A model generated the notes under the pieces. It saw only the letters and a list, made by a program, of their open reading frames with translations, was not told the origin of the DNA and did no database searches. Of a stretch of 64,000 nucleotides of DNA, positions 35,419 through 44,312 are shown one piece after another. The stretch spans positions 2,046,001-2,110,000 of the forward strand of contig NC_013720.1 in assembly GCF_000025185.1 (NCBI RefSeq), written 5' to 3'. Each line of letters begins with the position of its first letter. Position 1 is the first letter of the stretch. Source of the DNA: Pirellula staleyi DSM 6068 (GTDB taxonomy: Bacteria > Planctomycetota > Planctomycetia > Pirellulales > Pirellulaceae). The position numbers and the translations under genes are program-made.

Positions 35419-37128
35419 TTATCGCGATTCTTCCAGCACTTCTTCCGTGGCAAGCCCCATCGCTTCAATGGCTGCCATTAGAGAGCCACTCGCTGTAGCC
35501 GAGTCCAAGTTTTCTCCCTCCGCGCGATTCACATGGGCGACTTCGTTCGCCTCGCGCGAGAGTGAAAGCAGATCGTTCACCAACTCTTGAATGCGGCTGG
35601 CACCACCGACCATGCAAGGTACCAAATCGTCTCCCTTGGTATCGAATCGCTGCTGCAGATCGTCGCACTCGTGACGCAGACAACCGACCGTTTGCGAGAT
35701 GCGCGACTCGATGGGTGGCCCTGCAAGAATCTCGGTGCGCGTCGGCATGTTCGCGGTCCGTTCACTCTCGGGTATCAAATCCGCATGCTGACTGATCGCA
35801 ATCAAATTCGAGAAATACCGCAGTAAACTGCCACGCGTGATGAGTCCTGTCGGACGCCCGTCTCGCACAATCACGGCAGCGCGAATCGTAACACGACACA
35901 GGAATTCGTAGATCGAAAGAGCGGGAGTGTCTTCGTCGTAGCAGACCACATTCTGCTTCATGACATCCTTGATTTGCGTGTTCCACCACTGTGGCCAAAG
36001 CATGATCGACATCACATCTTTTTCGGAAAGGATGCCGACCAGCTTTCCTTCGCTATCGACCACGGGAGCCGAGTTGATGCGAAAACGCAGGAAGAACTTG
36101 GAAGCGCTCCCGACTTTGTCGTCCTGACGAAGCGTGGCGACCATGGCCGTCATCACGCAACTGGCAGGGACATTTTTGAGGAGCGTAATTGGATCGGTGT
36201 CGGCCGTATGGACCTGCGTGTTGCCGAGCATCGATGAGAACGTGACGATGCGATCACGTCCGCTACGTTTGGCCACCAGCAGTGCTTGATCGGCCATGTC
36301 AACGAGTTGATCAGGCTGCGCGTTGTCGACCATGCGCTGAGCAACGCCGCCTGAAATGGTGATCGCCAGTTCTTTGCCATCCACCATAATGCGGTCGGCA
36401 GCCACCAGCTTGCGAATCCGTTCGGCCCAAATCGCGGCATTCGATTCCGTCGTTTCGGGAAGGAGCACGGCAAACTCTTCGCCGCCAAATCGCGCAATGA
36501 CATCGCTACCACGACAGTTCGACGAGAGCGTTCGGCCAATCCGGCGAATCACTTCATCTCCGACCGGATGGCCATAAGTGTCGTTAATTCGCTTGAAAAA
36601 GTCGCAGTCGAACATCACGCACGAAAGTGGAAAATGGTGACGCGTCGAACGTCCCCATTCTTTGACGAGCATCTCGTGGAACACTTTTTTCGTGAGCAAG
36701 CCAGTCATCGGATCGGTGCGAGCAAGCAAACTCAAACGCTTCTCGAGTTCCAGCACACGCGAAGCGGCGCGTAAACGGGCGAGCAATTCATCCTTGTCGA
36801 CAGGCTTCTTCACGAAGTCGTCGGCACCGGCATCGAGCCCGCGAATCATGTCGTCGAGTCCGCTGCGAACCGTCAAGAAGATGATGTAGACGTAGTTCGG
36901 CAAATTCTGCGCGCGGACCCAGCGTACAAGCTCGAGCCCATCCATGTGCGGCATTTCCCAGTCGGTAACCAGTACCTGCGGGCAGTCCTGCTCGATCATC
37001 GCAGCAGCTTGCGCTCCATCGACGGCGCGCTGGACGTTGTAACCCGCCGACTCGAGCCACTTCGAGAGTAGCCGGAGCATGGCAGAGTCGTCGTCGGCCA
37101 ATAGCACCTTGGGCGAGAGTTGTGGCAT
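35419..37128 (-). CDS. REC-GGDEF-CBS signalling protein (diguanylate cyclase)
   Basis: A 569-residue cytoplasmic protein with three modules. Residues 7-125 are a response-regulator receiver domain with the phospho-acceptor in VLVTDWEMPHMDG and the conserved Lys in FVKKPVDKDEL. Residues 140-305 are a GGDEF domain with an intact FGGEEF active site and an RGSD inhibitory site five residues before it, so it should make c-di-GMP under product feedback. Residues about 325-440 contain a CBS pair (FRINSAPVVDSEGKLVGILS, IRAAVIVRDGRPTGLITRGS), which could bind adenine nucleotides. The C-terminal 130 residues are helical and unassigned. It starts at 37128 with an AAAGG ribosome site. No histidine kinase is nearby. 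Confidence 0.94.
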   Translation of the reverse strand: MPQLSPKVLLADDDSAMLRLLSKWLESAGYNVQRAVDGAQAAAMIEQDCPQVLVTDWEMPHMDGLELVRWVRAQNLPNYVYIIFLTVRSGLDDMIRGLDAGADDFVKKPVDKDELLARLRAASRVLELEKRLSLLARTDPMTGLLTKKVFHEMLVKEWGRSTRHHFPLSCVMFDCDFFKRINDTYGHPVGDEVIRRIGRTLSSNCRGSDVIARFGGEEFAVLLPETTESNAAIWAERIRKLVAADRIMVDGKELAITISGGVAQRMVDNAQPDQLVDMADQALLVAKRSGRDRIVTFSSMLGNTQVHTADTDPITLLKNVPASCVMTAMVATLRQDDKVGSASKFFLRFRINSAPVVDSEGKLVGILSEKDVMSIMLWPQWWNTQIKDVMKQNVVCYDEDTPALSIYEFLCRVTIRAAVIVRDGRPTGLITRGSLLRYFSNLIAISQHADLIPESERTANMPTRTEILAGPPIESRISQTVGCLRHECDDLQQRFDTKGDDLVPCMVGGASRIQELVNDLLSLSREANEVAHVNRAEGENLDSATASGSLMAAIEAMGLATEEVLEESR

Positions 37129-37525
37129 TCGCAAACCTTTTTCCGCATACGTTGACTGGGCGAGTCTGCTCCACTAACACACGTTCACCGTGGCTGTGAA
37201 GCTCGTAATTTAGTACCCAAACGTAGCTCGCTGCTAAGTTTGCAAATCGCTGGGGTGATAACTTCAGCCTCGGGTGCGTACAGTTCGCGACCACTTTGTA
37301 GCGATTGTGCCGCAAGGTACGATTCTTCTACTACGTACTCTGGGGAGTTTTTTTGAAGAGTCGCAGTGGTCGCGACGGGTGGAGTGGCTACGGCGAGCTG
37401 CGCGAATGCGGAAGTGTATTCGTCGCTTGCGATACCACACGAATCAGCTGCTACGAAAAAAGTTGTCAGCGCTCTAGAGTATGAATCATCGCGTGAATAT
37501 CTCGGGATCATGAGAGGATCGATGC
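37129..37525. other. Divergent intergenic region with long inverted repeat
   Basis: About 397 bp between the c-di-GMP gene (leftward) and the thioesterase gene (rightward). It holds the inverted repeat at 37285-37375 and no coding signal. Confidence 0.45.
37285..37375 (+). promoter_or_regulatory. Long inverted repeat enclosing a terminator-like hairpin
   Basis: TCGCGACCACT (37285-37295) pairs perfectly with AGTGGTCGCGA (37365-37375), and GATTCTTC (37321-37328) with GAAGAGTC (37355-37362). Inside lies ACTC-TGGG-GAGT followed by seven T residues (37337-37354). The arrangement resembles an attenuator with alternative pairings in the leader of the thioesterase gene, 150 bp downstream. Confidence 0.35.
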
Positions 37526-37951
37526 GTGTTTGTTTACCGGCGGCGCGTGGCGTTTAGCGAAACCGATATGGCAGGGATCGTCCACTTTGCCAACTTCTTC
37601 CGTTACATGGAAGAAGCTGAGCATGCCCTCTTTCGTTCGCTCGATTTGCCAAAGATCTGGCACTTGCCCGACGGGAGCGTGATCGGCTGGCCGCGCGTGC
37701 AGGTCAGCTGCCAGTATCAGTCGGCTGCAATGTTCGACGATGAACTCGAGATTCGTCTCAACATCGATCGTGTCGGTGGAAGTTCGCTCACGATGAGTTT
37801 TGAGATCTATCGTGGAGAGACGCGGCTCGCGAAAGGCTCGATGAAAACTGCCTGCATTGTGCGCCCCTTGGGCGAATCGATGCGAGCGGTCGAGATGCCG
37901 GTCGAATATGCCGAAAAACTGGGCGCGATCGAAAATCCTCGAGAAAAATAG
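37526..37951 (+). CDS. Acyl-CoA thioesterase (4HBT/YbgC family)
   Basis: A 141-residue hot-dog fold protein of the 4-hydroxybenzoyl-CoA thioesterase family. The N-terminal block VAFSETDMAGIVHFANFFRY has the catalytic Asp (residue 14) and the helix typical of YbgC-like enzymes, followed by FDDELEIRLNIDRVGGSSLT. It would hydrolyse acyl-CoA thioesters in the cytoplasm; substrate chain is unknown. Start is a GTG at 37526 with GAGAGG upstream; an ATG further in (37568) would remove the catalytic Asp. Confidence 0.9.
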   Translation: MFVYRRRVAFSETDMAGIVHFANFFRYMEEAEHALFRSLDLPKIWHLPDGSVIGWPRVQVSCQYQSAAMFDDELEIRLNIDRVGGSSLTMSFEIYRGETRLAKGSMKTACIVRPLGESMRAVEMPVEYAEKLGAIENPREK

Positions 37952-37987
37952 CCTGTTTCGAGGTTGCGAAACTTTCCGGGGACTTGC

Positions 37988-39358
37988 TTAGGTTCCCGTA
38001 ATCTCGCGAATGACCGATCCATTTTCGGAGAGCGCGACATCGCGACCATCGGGAGTGCGCAGCTTGCGTTTGGGATCGACTCCCATCAGCTGATAGATCG
38101 TGGCGACCAAATCGGCGGGGGTTACTGGCTGGTCTGCAGGACTTTCCCCATGTTTGTCGCTACTCCCAACGACGTGCCCTTGCGGGACACCACCGCCGAA
38201 CATCAGCGCGCTGAAAACTCGCGGCCAATGGTCGCGACCACCTTCGACGTTGATCTTGGGAGTCCGTCCGAACTCCCCCATCACCAGCACAACCGTTTCG
38301 TCGAATAACTCGCGCTCGACGAGATCATCGAGCAGCGCTGCGAGTCCTTGATCGAGCAGTGGCGCAAGACCCACTCCGACTTTCGCGCCAGCGTAGCCAT
38401 CACGCAGGCGCAGCGCCAAGTCGCTGTGCGTATCCCATCCCAATTGATTCACGGTAATGAGCGGAACCCCACGTTCGGCAAGTCGACGGGCCAGCAGTAA
38501 GCTTTGGCCAATCAATCGATCGCCGTATCGAGCAAGTGTGGCTGGCTGCTCTCGTTCGATTTGAAAGGCCTCGCGCGCGTCGGGAGATGTCAGCATCTCG
38601 AACGCTTGTCGAGCGGCTGGACTGAGGGCTTCGTCGGATGGTTGGTTCGCGTCGCGTGCTGTTTGCGATTGATCGAGCAGTCCCAGATACTCGCGCCGCT
38701 GATCGACTCGCAAACGTGTGAGTTCGGGTGGTAGCGTGAGATTTTTGGGGACCAGCGAACCTTGGGGATCCGAATCGCGATGCAATTCGTATGGCCTGGC
38801 ACTGGCTCCTAAAAACCCTTCAGCGCGAAGCTGACTACCACCCACTTGATGGTGAGGAATCGCTATGTGACGAGGGAGAATTGCGCGTGACTGGTCGAGA
38901 TGAGCCAGTGTGCCGGTGAACGCTGGGTACTCGACCGCGCCGGTCGGCTTGTGCCCGGTGAGTGCGTAGTGCGTTGCCAAATTGTGCTCGCCAAGAGGGC
39001 TTGTAATGCTCCGAACCAGCGTGCAGCGATCGAGTCGCTCGGCCATCCGTGGCAGCACTTCGCCGAGCTGTACACCTGGGATTTTGGTTGCGATCGAGCG
39101 CAGCGGGCCACGTATCGCGGCCGGAGCATTGGGCTTGGGATCGAACAGCTCGAGGTGACTCGGACCACCATCGAGCCACACCAAAATACAGCGTTTGGCT
39201 CGAGAAAAAGGTGGTGTTGGAGCAGAGTCGTCGGCCACAGCCCTGCTATTCATCCCGAGCCAAAGTGCCGCGCCGATGGCTGAGCAGGGAAGCGAGAGTT
39301 CGAGAAAATCTCGCCGCGATGGATGCTTAGAGTTGTGAAGAAGTCTGCCAGAAGTCAT
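37988..39358 (-). CDS. DUF1501 family exported protein
   Basis: A 456-residue DUF1501 protein. The N-terminal HPSRRDFLELSLPCSAIGAA carries a twin-arginine motif and a hydrophobic segment, so export through Tat is expected. Family landmarks are CILVWLDGGPSHLELFDPKP, TLVRSITSPLGEHNLATHYA, WDTHSDLALRLRDGYAG and VLVMGEFGRTPKIN. DUF1501 resembles the alkaline phosphatase/sulfatase fold at a distance, but its reaction is unknown. It lies 10 bp behind the DUF1549/DUF1553 gene on the same strand, which is the standard planctomycete pair. Confidence 0.94.
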   Translation of the reverse strand: MTSGRLLHNSKHPSRRDFLELSLPCSAIGAALWLGMNSRAVADDSAPTPPFSRAKRCILVWLDGGPSHLELFDPKPNAPAAIRGPLRSIATKIPGVQLGEVLPRMAERLDRCTLVRSITSPLGEHNLATHYALTGHKPTGAVEYPAFTGTLAHLDQSRAILPRHIAIPHHQVGGSQLRAEGFLGASARPYELHRDSDPQGSLVPKNLTLPPELTRLRVDQRREYLGLLDQSQTARDANQPSDEALSPAARQAFEMLTSPDAREAFQIEREQPATLARYGDRLIGQSLLLARRLAERGVPLITVNQLGWDTHSDLALRLRDGYAGAKVGVGLAPLLDQGLAALLDDLVERELFDETVVLVMGEFGRTPKINVEGGRDHWPRVFSALMFGGGVPQGHVVGSSDKHGESPADQPVTPADLVATIYQLMGVDPKRKLRTPDGRDVALSENGSVIREITGT

Positions 39359-39368
39359 GGATAAGTCC

Positions 39369-41555
39369 TTAATGATTCGTGCAGAATTCTCGAGAGACGA
39401 GGAGTGCCCAAAATAGGTCGTTCATGGCTTGCTGCCTGCCATCGCGCGCGATCGCGGCTGTCAGAATCGGCTCTAGTCGCGAGCGTTCAGCAGCGGTGAG
39501 ATCGCGCGCGTAAGCCAGATGCCAGACGCGCGTGAGGAAGTGCGACGAGAAGTCGTGGTTGTCAACGGTCGCCATCACCCACTCGGGCGGAAATGTGATG
39601 CGGCGGTTGAGTAGTGGCCCGGTTTGCAAGTGGAGCTGTGTCGCCAAGCTATCGCTCGCGGCGGGCTGATTGGCCACGCTACAACCCATCTTCACATCGC
39701 AGCGCCCCAGAATCGCTAGTTCATCGGCTGCCACTTGATCCTCTGTTTTTTTGCCGTCGCGCGAGTCACTAGGAAGCGGCCGACCGAGCGGGGGTCGTAG
39801 TTGCTTCCCGAGCGATGTCGCATCGTTGATCGCTTGCAGTAGCACTTCCGCTGGCAGTGGACGGACGCGCGAGGCAGCGAGGTACTGAAGCTCGAGCGGC
39901 GATGCTGCGGGATCGCTCGCGCGCGCATAGGTATCGGTTTGAGCAATCTCGGTGAGAAGTGGACGCAAGCGATAGCCCGAGCGCTGAAAATGAAGGGCCA
40001 GTTTCGTGAGGAGCACAGGATGCGAAGCAGGATTGGTCGAGCGAAGATCGTCGACCGGATGTACTAGTCCGCGCGCGAACATCGCTTCCCAAACGCGATT
40101 GGTCCACGCGACCGCCAGCTGCGAAGGTTCGCCAGCGAGTAGCGAATCGACGAGTGCCGGGCGATGATCGATCCCTGGCTGAAGCGGTTTTCCACCAGGA
40201 ATTTGCGGGATTGCATCACTTTCGGTAGCCGGGTGCGCGACCCGTAAATCACTCCGAAAACGGACGATTTCGCGTCGCTCGACTCCCGCAAAGATGGCGG
40301 CCAGACCGTGGTAGTCGTCTTGCCGCCAGCGGTCGAGCGGATGGTCGTGACAGTTTGCACAGCCGATGCGAATGCCAGCGAACGACTGCGCGTAAGCCTC
40401 AGCCGCTTGTCGTGCGTCGGGCTCATTACGGTGATAGTTCGCGGGAGGAACGTCGGTTGTTACACCTTCGGCCAGGATCAGCTCGCGCGCGACCTGGTCG
40501 AGGGGGCGATCGCTTGCGATCTGCTCACGAAGCCAGGTATGCAGCCTCTTGGTGCTTGCGAAATCAGCGGGCCCGACGCGCATGCGCAGCCAAGAAGAGA
40601 CACGCCAGGTCCAGTAGTCCGTGGCATCGTCGCTTGTCAAAAGTTGCTCAGCCCGTTGTTTCCAAGAGTCGCTGCGTCTGGTGCTACTGGTGAGCAGTTC
40701 GACTTCCTGGGGTGTAGGAATACGCCCCGCCAGATCGAGCGTCATGCGCCGCAGCAGTGCGTGATCGCTCGCTCGCTTGCGGGGCGTGAGCTGAAGTTCA
40801 TCGAGTACCAGCTGCGCTTCGTGATCGATCCAGTGCATTGCGCCGGACTGAGGGGGGACTGATTTGGGATTCGCTCGGGCGGTGGTGATCGTGGTGGTGG
40901 CGATGGCTCGCTGGTAGCGGGCGATGATGGCATGGCGTCCAGGCTGAAGGACTTTCAGGCGACCATCGACCGAAACGTCGAGCGCTGCCGGATCGGCAGA
41001 GGTAAAAATCGCGAGTCGGGTGACATCACGCGATTCTCCCGTGGTGCTGGTGACGACCGCGCGAAGCTGCTGGCTCTCTCCATCGGTTTCGATCGTAAGC
41101 GCGAGGGATGCTGTGCTGGCGCTCGTGCCGCGTGGTGCTCCGGCGGCGATCCAGCCTAGAATTCGCCGCGCCTCGTCGCTGTCTGCACTGAAACGCTCGC
41201 CACCTTCGTGATCGACTTGCCAGGTCGGTTTGAGAAGCACCAAACTCCGCTCGGGCTGGCTAAAGTTAACCCGGCGGGACTCGAGGGCGTCGACAATCTC
41301 GCGATGATCGGCATCGGGTTTGCCACCAAACAGCGAGAGGCGAAATCCGCCACGACCAGCAGCAGCGCCGTGGCAAGCAGCGGTGTTACAGCCGGCACGA
41401 GAAAGGGTCGGCAGAACGATCTCTTCAAAATAGGCTGCGGGAAGGGGAGCGTCGGCGATGGTGGCTTCTTCAGCGGCGGCGATCGCTGGAATGAGGAGTA
41501 AGAGTATGCTCAAAAGGCATCGAGAGAGCCGACCGTTTGTCGGAGGTGTCGCCAT
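39369..41555 (-). CDS. DUF1549/DUF1553 protein with cytochrome-like N-terminus
   Basis: A 728-residue exported protein and the partner of the DUF1501 gene. After a signal peptide (1-28), residues 40-145 form a planctomycete cytochrome-like domain with RAGCNTAACHGAAAGRGGF, a C-x4-C-H haem-type motif. Residues 150-230 look like an Ig/BIG2-like repeat (GRLKVLQPGRHAIIARY). DUF1549 follows (LLRRMTLDLAGRIPTPQEVE, with GCANCHDHPLDRW), then DUF1553 (AVAWTNRVWEAMFARGLVHP, LLTEIAQTDTYARASDPA). The presence of two haem-type motifs suggests a redox or metal-binding surface complex with the DUF1501 partner. Function is not established. Confidence 0.93.
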   Translation of the reverse strand: MATPPTNGRLSRCLLSILLLLIPAIAAAEEATIADAPLPAAYFEEIVLPTLSRAGCNTAACHGAAAGRGGFRLSLFGGKPDADHREIVDALESRRVNFSQPERSLVLLKPTWQVDHEGGERFSADSDEARRILGWIAAGAPRGTSASTASLALTIETDGESQQLRAVVTSTTGESRDVTRLAIFTSADPAALDVSVDGRLKVLQPGRHAIIARYQRAIATTTITTARANPKSVPPQSGAMHWIDHEAQLVLDELQLTPRKRASDHALLRRMTLDLAGRIPTPQEVELLTSSTRRSDSWKQRAEQLLTSDDATDYWTWRVSSWLRMRVGPADFASTKRLHTWLREQIASDRPLDQVARELILAEGVTTDVPPANYHRNEPDARQAAEAYAQSFAGIRIGCANCHDHPLDRWRQDDYHGLAAIFAGVERREIVRFRSDLRVAHPATESDAIPQIPGGKPLQPGIDHRPALVDSLLAGEPSQLAVAWTNRVWEAMFARGLVHPVDDLRSTNPASHPVLLTKLALHFQRSGYRLRPLLTEIAQTDTYARASDPAASPLELQYLAASRVRPLPAEVLLQAINDATSLGKQLRPPLGRPLPSDSRDGKKTEDQVAADELAILGRCDVKMGCSVANQPAASDSLATQLHLQTGPLLNRRITFPPEWVMATVDNHDFSSHFLTRVWHLAYARDLTAAERSRLEPILTAAIARDGRQQAMNDLFWALLVSREFCTNH

Positions 41556-41630
41556 GACCAGCCTCTCCTCTTGCGAAACTCCAGCCGGGGCACAGCACCA
41601 GCGTGCTTGATTTATCGTAGCAGAGGAGCG

Positions 41631-42302
41631 CTACTGATTGCCAACTTGGCGGAGGTATTCGCTCAAGCGTGCTTGCAGGTCGATGATCGCTTGCCATTGC
41701 CGCATATCGAGTGGTACGCGTCCACTCTTGGGATCGACTTTCACCGAGCCGATGAGGTTCCGCATCCGGATGTGAAAGAACTCCAGGATTTCGGCGAGTT
41801 GGGCCGCTTGTCCGGGGCTCATCCGTTCGGGGAGTTCTGGCGGCTCGAGGGCGTGGAGTGTGGCTTGCAGATCGCCATCTTCATTCCACGAGAGTTCGAA
41901 ATCGAGGCTCGAGGCATCGACCGCTTTTTGAGCCTGTTCGGGATCGACCGTCGCGCCTGCATCGTGATCGCCCCCTCGCAAGCGCGAGAGACGTTCGGCA
42001 ATTTGATCGCGTGAGCCGAAGAGTAAAACACTACGACCGATGCCGATCATGTCGCCATAGCGCAGGATGCGAAGCTGAACATCTTCGCCGTTGACCTTGG
42101 TGCCGTTGGTGCTTTCCAGATCGGTGATCACGAGTCGATTGTGATCTTCCTGGATCTTCACGTGATAACGACTCACCCGCTCATCGTTGAGCTGGATGGT
42201 GTTACCCTCTTCGCGACCAATGGTGATCGGCGGGATGAGGTTCTGGTATTCGCGGCCACGGTCGGCACCGTCGAGCACGCGGAGCGTTATGCCACCCTTC
42301 AT
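41631..42302 (-). CDS. FHA domain protein
   Basis: A 223-residue cytoplasmic protein. Residues 3-95 are a forkhead-associated domain with the phosphothreonine-binding landmarks ITIGREEGNTIQLND, VSRYHVKI and TDLESTNGTKVNG. The C-terminal 110 residues are helical (LPERMSPGQAAQLAEILEFF, PLDMRQWQAIIDLQARL) and of unknown family. It should bind Thr-phosphorylated partners of Ser/Thr kinases, which planctomycetes have in large number; none is encoded in the window. The ATG at 42302 is preferred because the FHA strand begins straight after it. It is the last of four leftward genes. Confidence 0.9.
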   Translation of the reverse strand: MKGGITLRVLDGADRGREYQNLIPPITIGREEGNTIQLNDERVSRYHVKIQEDHNRLVITDLESTNGTKVNGEDVQLRILRYGDMIGIGRSVLLFGSRDQIAERLSRLRGGDHDAGATVDPEQAQKAVDASSLDFELSWNEDGDLQATLHALEPPELPERMSPGQAAQLAEILEFFHIRMRNLIGSVKVDPKSGRVPLDMRQWQAIIDLQARLSEYLRQVGNQ

Positions 42303-42433
42303 CACACCATCGCAGAATTGCACTAGATGCTAAGTGTTGATCAGGACTTACAAGTGTCCCGATCACTGTTCCGCGAGAATTATAGCATGCGGCTCGGCAA
42401 GATGTGAGTCGCTACGAACGGATGCTGCCGGGC

Positions 42434-42862
42434 TTACGAAGAAGCCGCTTTGCTCGCCGGACCAGCTTGTGCGGGGGCCGAAACTGCGGTGGCAGGGCCA
42501 GAGTTCGACACAAGTTCGACGATTTGGGCAACAGCCGCCTCGAGCGACCGCCGGGCCATCTGAAAATTGGTGTGCGACGATATTTCGGGCTGAATGCGGG
42601 CAAAATCGGCGGTGGCGGACTTCAATTTGCCCAGTTTTTTCCGAGCCAAATGGAGATAAGCATCGGGATCGCTCGCCGCGAGGGGGCCGCCGAGAGCCAG
42701 CATGTAGTCGTACAAATCGCGGTGCACCGCAGCCAGTTCGTCGTCGTCGGCAGCTTCGTCGCTATGTTTTAGGAACGCGCGGACCATCCAAACGTGGCTC
42801 AGCAGCGTGTCGATCGCGAGCATGCGCTCGTGGGACGATAAGGGCGATGCGGTGTCACTCAT
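42434..42862 (-). CDS. Hypothetical helical protein
   Basis: A 142-residue soluble, mainly helical protein I do not recognise. It has HERMLAIDTLLSHVWMVRAF near the N-terminus, an acidic patch (EAADDDELAA), then a central helix AYLHLARKKLGKLKSATADF and an Ala/Pro-rich tail. It lies between the FHA gene and a membrane protein gene on the same strand, with 131 and 84 bp gaps. The ordered amphipathic pattern and strand agreement support a real gene. Confidence 0.7.
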   Translation of the reverse strand: MSDTASPLSSHERMLAIDTLLSHVWMVRAFLKHSDEAADDDELAAVHRDLYDYMLALGGPLAASDPDAYLHLARKKLGKLKSATADFARIQPEISSHTNFQMARRSLEAAVAQIVELVSNSGPATAVSAPAQAGPASKAASS

Positions 42863-42946
42863 GTCCGCTATTAGAAAGGAGCAACCCGGCTGGTTTCAAG
42901 GGTTCTGCCAGGGTTTCCCCGAAACATCAACGGTTGTGAATGGGGC

Positions 42947-43573
42947 TCAAGATTGTGGGGGAGAAACTGTCTCGGGTGGCGGGGGCTGCTGCGCGGCTGG
43001 TGTTATAGCGGCTGTTGTAGCGGCGGAAGGTGGCGTTGCGACCACCGCCCCCTGCACTACCCAGTGCGACGCGTAGCGAACAACGAGTCCGACCACCACC
43101 ACTGCCACGATGGTGACCGCAAAAATCATCGGTGCCGAGAAGGCATATCGGGGGGGCAATAGTTCGGGTGCACCCAGAAGTAGCAAGGGGGCGGGCCAGC
43201 CGATCAAAACGATCAGCGAAACTGGAAGGATGCCGAGCAAGAAGAGCGCGCGACGCTTCGGATCGGTGATGCTGGCGCGGGAAATGATGCCGACCCCAAA
43301 AAGCCACAGCAAGATCGTAGCGCCGATCAGGAAGGTGAGCACAATCGAAAAGTAGTTCCGCTGCTGAGCACCGACATAATTCACCGAAACCGCCATGCTC
43401 ACTTGCAGCAAGATCATCAGCCACAGAAAGTCGCTCATCTGAAACCGTAGCGGCGCTTTCAGGGAACCCGAAAGTTTGTTGATCGGACCGATCATCAATT
43501 GGGCCGCAATCCAGGTCACTAGGATGTAGATTCCCAGTGGAAGGAGCGGGAGTAGAGCGAAAAGAAATGGCAT
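42947..43573 (-). CDS. Multi-pass membrane protein, unknown
   Basis: A 208-residue integral membrane protein with five likely helices (PFLFALLPLLPLGIYILVTW at the start; then about 48-66, 78-100, 112-132 and 146-168) and a Pro/Ala-rich cytoplasmic or periplasmic tail. No family recognised. The ATG at 43573 removes a short hydrophilic extension of the longest frame. It is in the same leftward group as the FHA and DUF1499-like genes. Confidence 0.7.
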   Translation of the reverse strand: MPFLFALLPLLPLGIYILVTWIAAQLMIGPINKLSGSLKAPLRFQMSDFLWLMILLQVSMAVSVNYVGAQQRNYFSIVLTFLIGATILLWLFGVGIISRASITDPKRRALFLLGILPVSLIVLIGWPAPLLLLGAPELLPPRYAFSAPMIFAVTIVAVVVVGLVVRYASHWVVQGAVVATPPSAATTAAITPAAQQPPPPETVSPPQS

Positions 43574-43644
43574 ACGTTCGGCCCGGTGAGTCTGCAAGGC
43601 ATCTTATCGAGCAGTATTTTTCCGAGGAGCATCCAAGAGTCGGA

Positions 43645-44157
43645 CTATTGCTTCAGTTGCTGCTTCACAGCAGCGAGTAATTCTCGCAGGTTACGTGGGT
43701 TCTGGCCAAGGTCGCCTTTGCCAATCCGTGAAGCACTCCGAGCACTCAGCAGCGATCCCGTTGGCGTCAGCTGAATCGTCACATGAATGTCGTCGACATA
43801 ACGCATCAGACCGGTCGTACGTGTCAGGTGTAGCTCGGCCCCCTGCTCGCTCAGCTTCTCTTCTTCGAGTTTCCAGTGCGACATCGGCGCGATTGCTGCA
43901 GCGACCACTTTAGCCAAATCGCTGGGAGGAAGTGTCGAGGCGATCGGCCGCTGTCGCTCGTCTTGATGGTCGGGAGCGGTGGCGGCGGTGTTGGTCGAAA
44001 GATCGCGGCTCCAGTCCTCAATTTTGAGGGCAATATTCACAAGCACTGCCACTAGTAAGAGTGCAGCAATGGCGGCGACGATCATCAAAATAGTAGACAT
44101 GCGCGTTCTACGTGGAGCCTCGGTGGAACTAGTTTCGCGGGGGGGAGAGGTTGACAT
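43645..44157 (-). CDS. DUF1499-like single-pass membrane protein
   Basis: A 170-residue protein with one N-terminal membrane helix (about 23-46, STILMIVAAIAALLLVAVLV) and a soluble domain resembling DUF1499: TRTTGLMRYVDDIHVTIQLT, then LLSARSASRIGKGDLGQNPR, where the R-S-x-S-R-x-G-x-x-D-x-G-x-N signature of DUF1499 is visible. Function of DUF1499 is unknown. It heads the leftward group and is divergent from rarA. Confidence 0.75.
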   Translation of the reverse strand: MSTSPPRETSSTEAPRRTRMSTILMIVAAIAALLLVAVLVNIALKIEDWSRDLSTNTAATAPDHQDERQRPIASTLPPSDLAKVVAAAIAPMSHWKLEEEKLSEQGAELHLTRTTGLMRYVDDIHVTIQLTPTGSLLSARSASRIGKGDLGQNPRNLRELLAAVKQQLKQ

Positions 44158-44312
44158 GGGGTGTGGCAATGGAAATCAGTGAAGGTCCAAAGAGAGGCTC
44201 GTGCGAAACAGCCGCTTCGCACGCTAATATGTTACGGCAGTGTGCAAGGGCTCTGGTGCCGAAAAGTTTGTTTTCGAAGACAAAAGCCCCCTCCCAGCGG
44301 GAAAGTGCGGCG

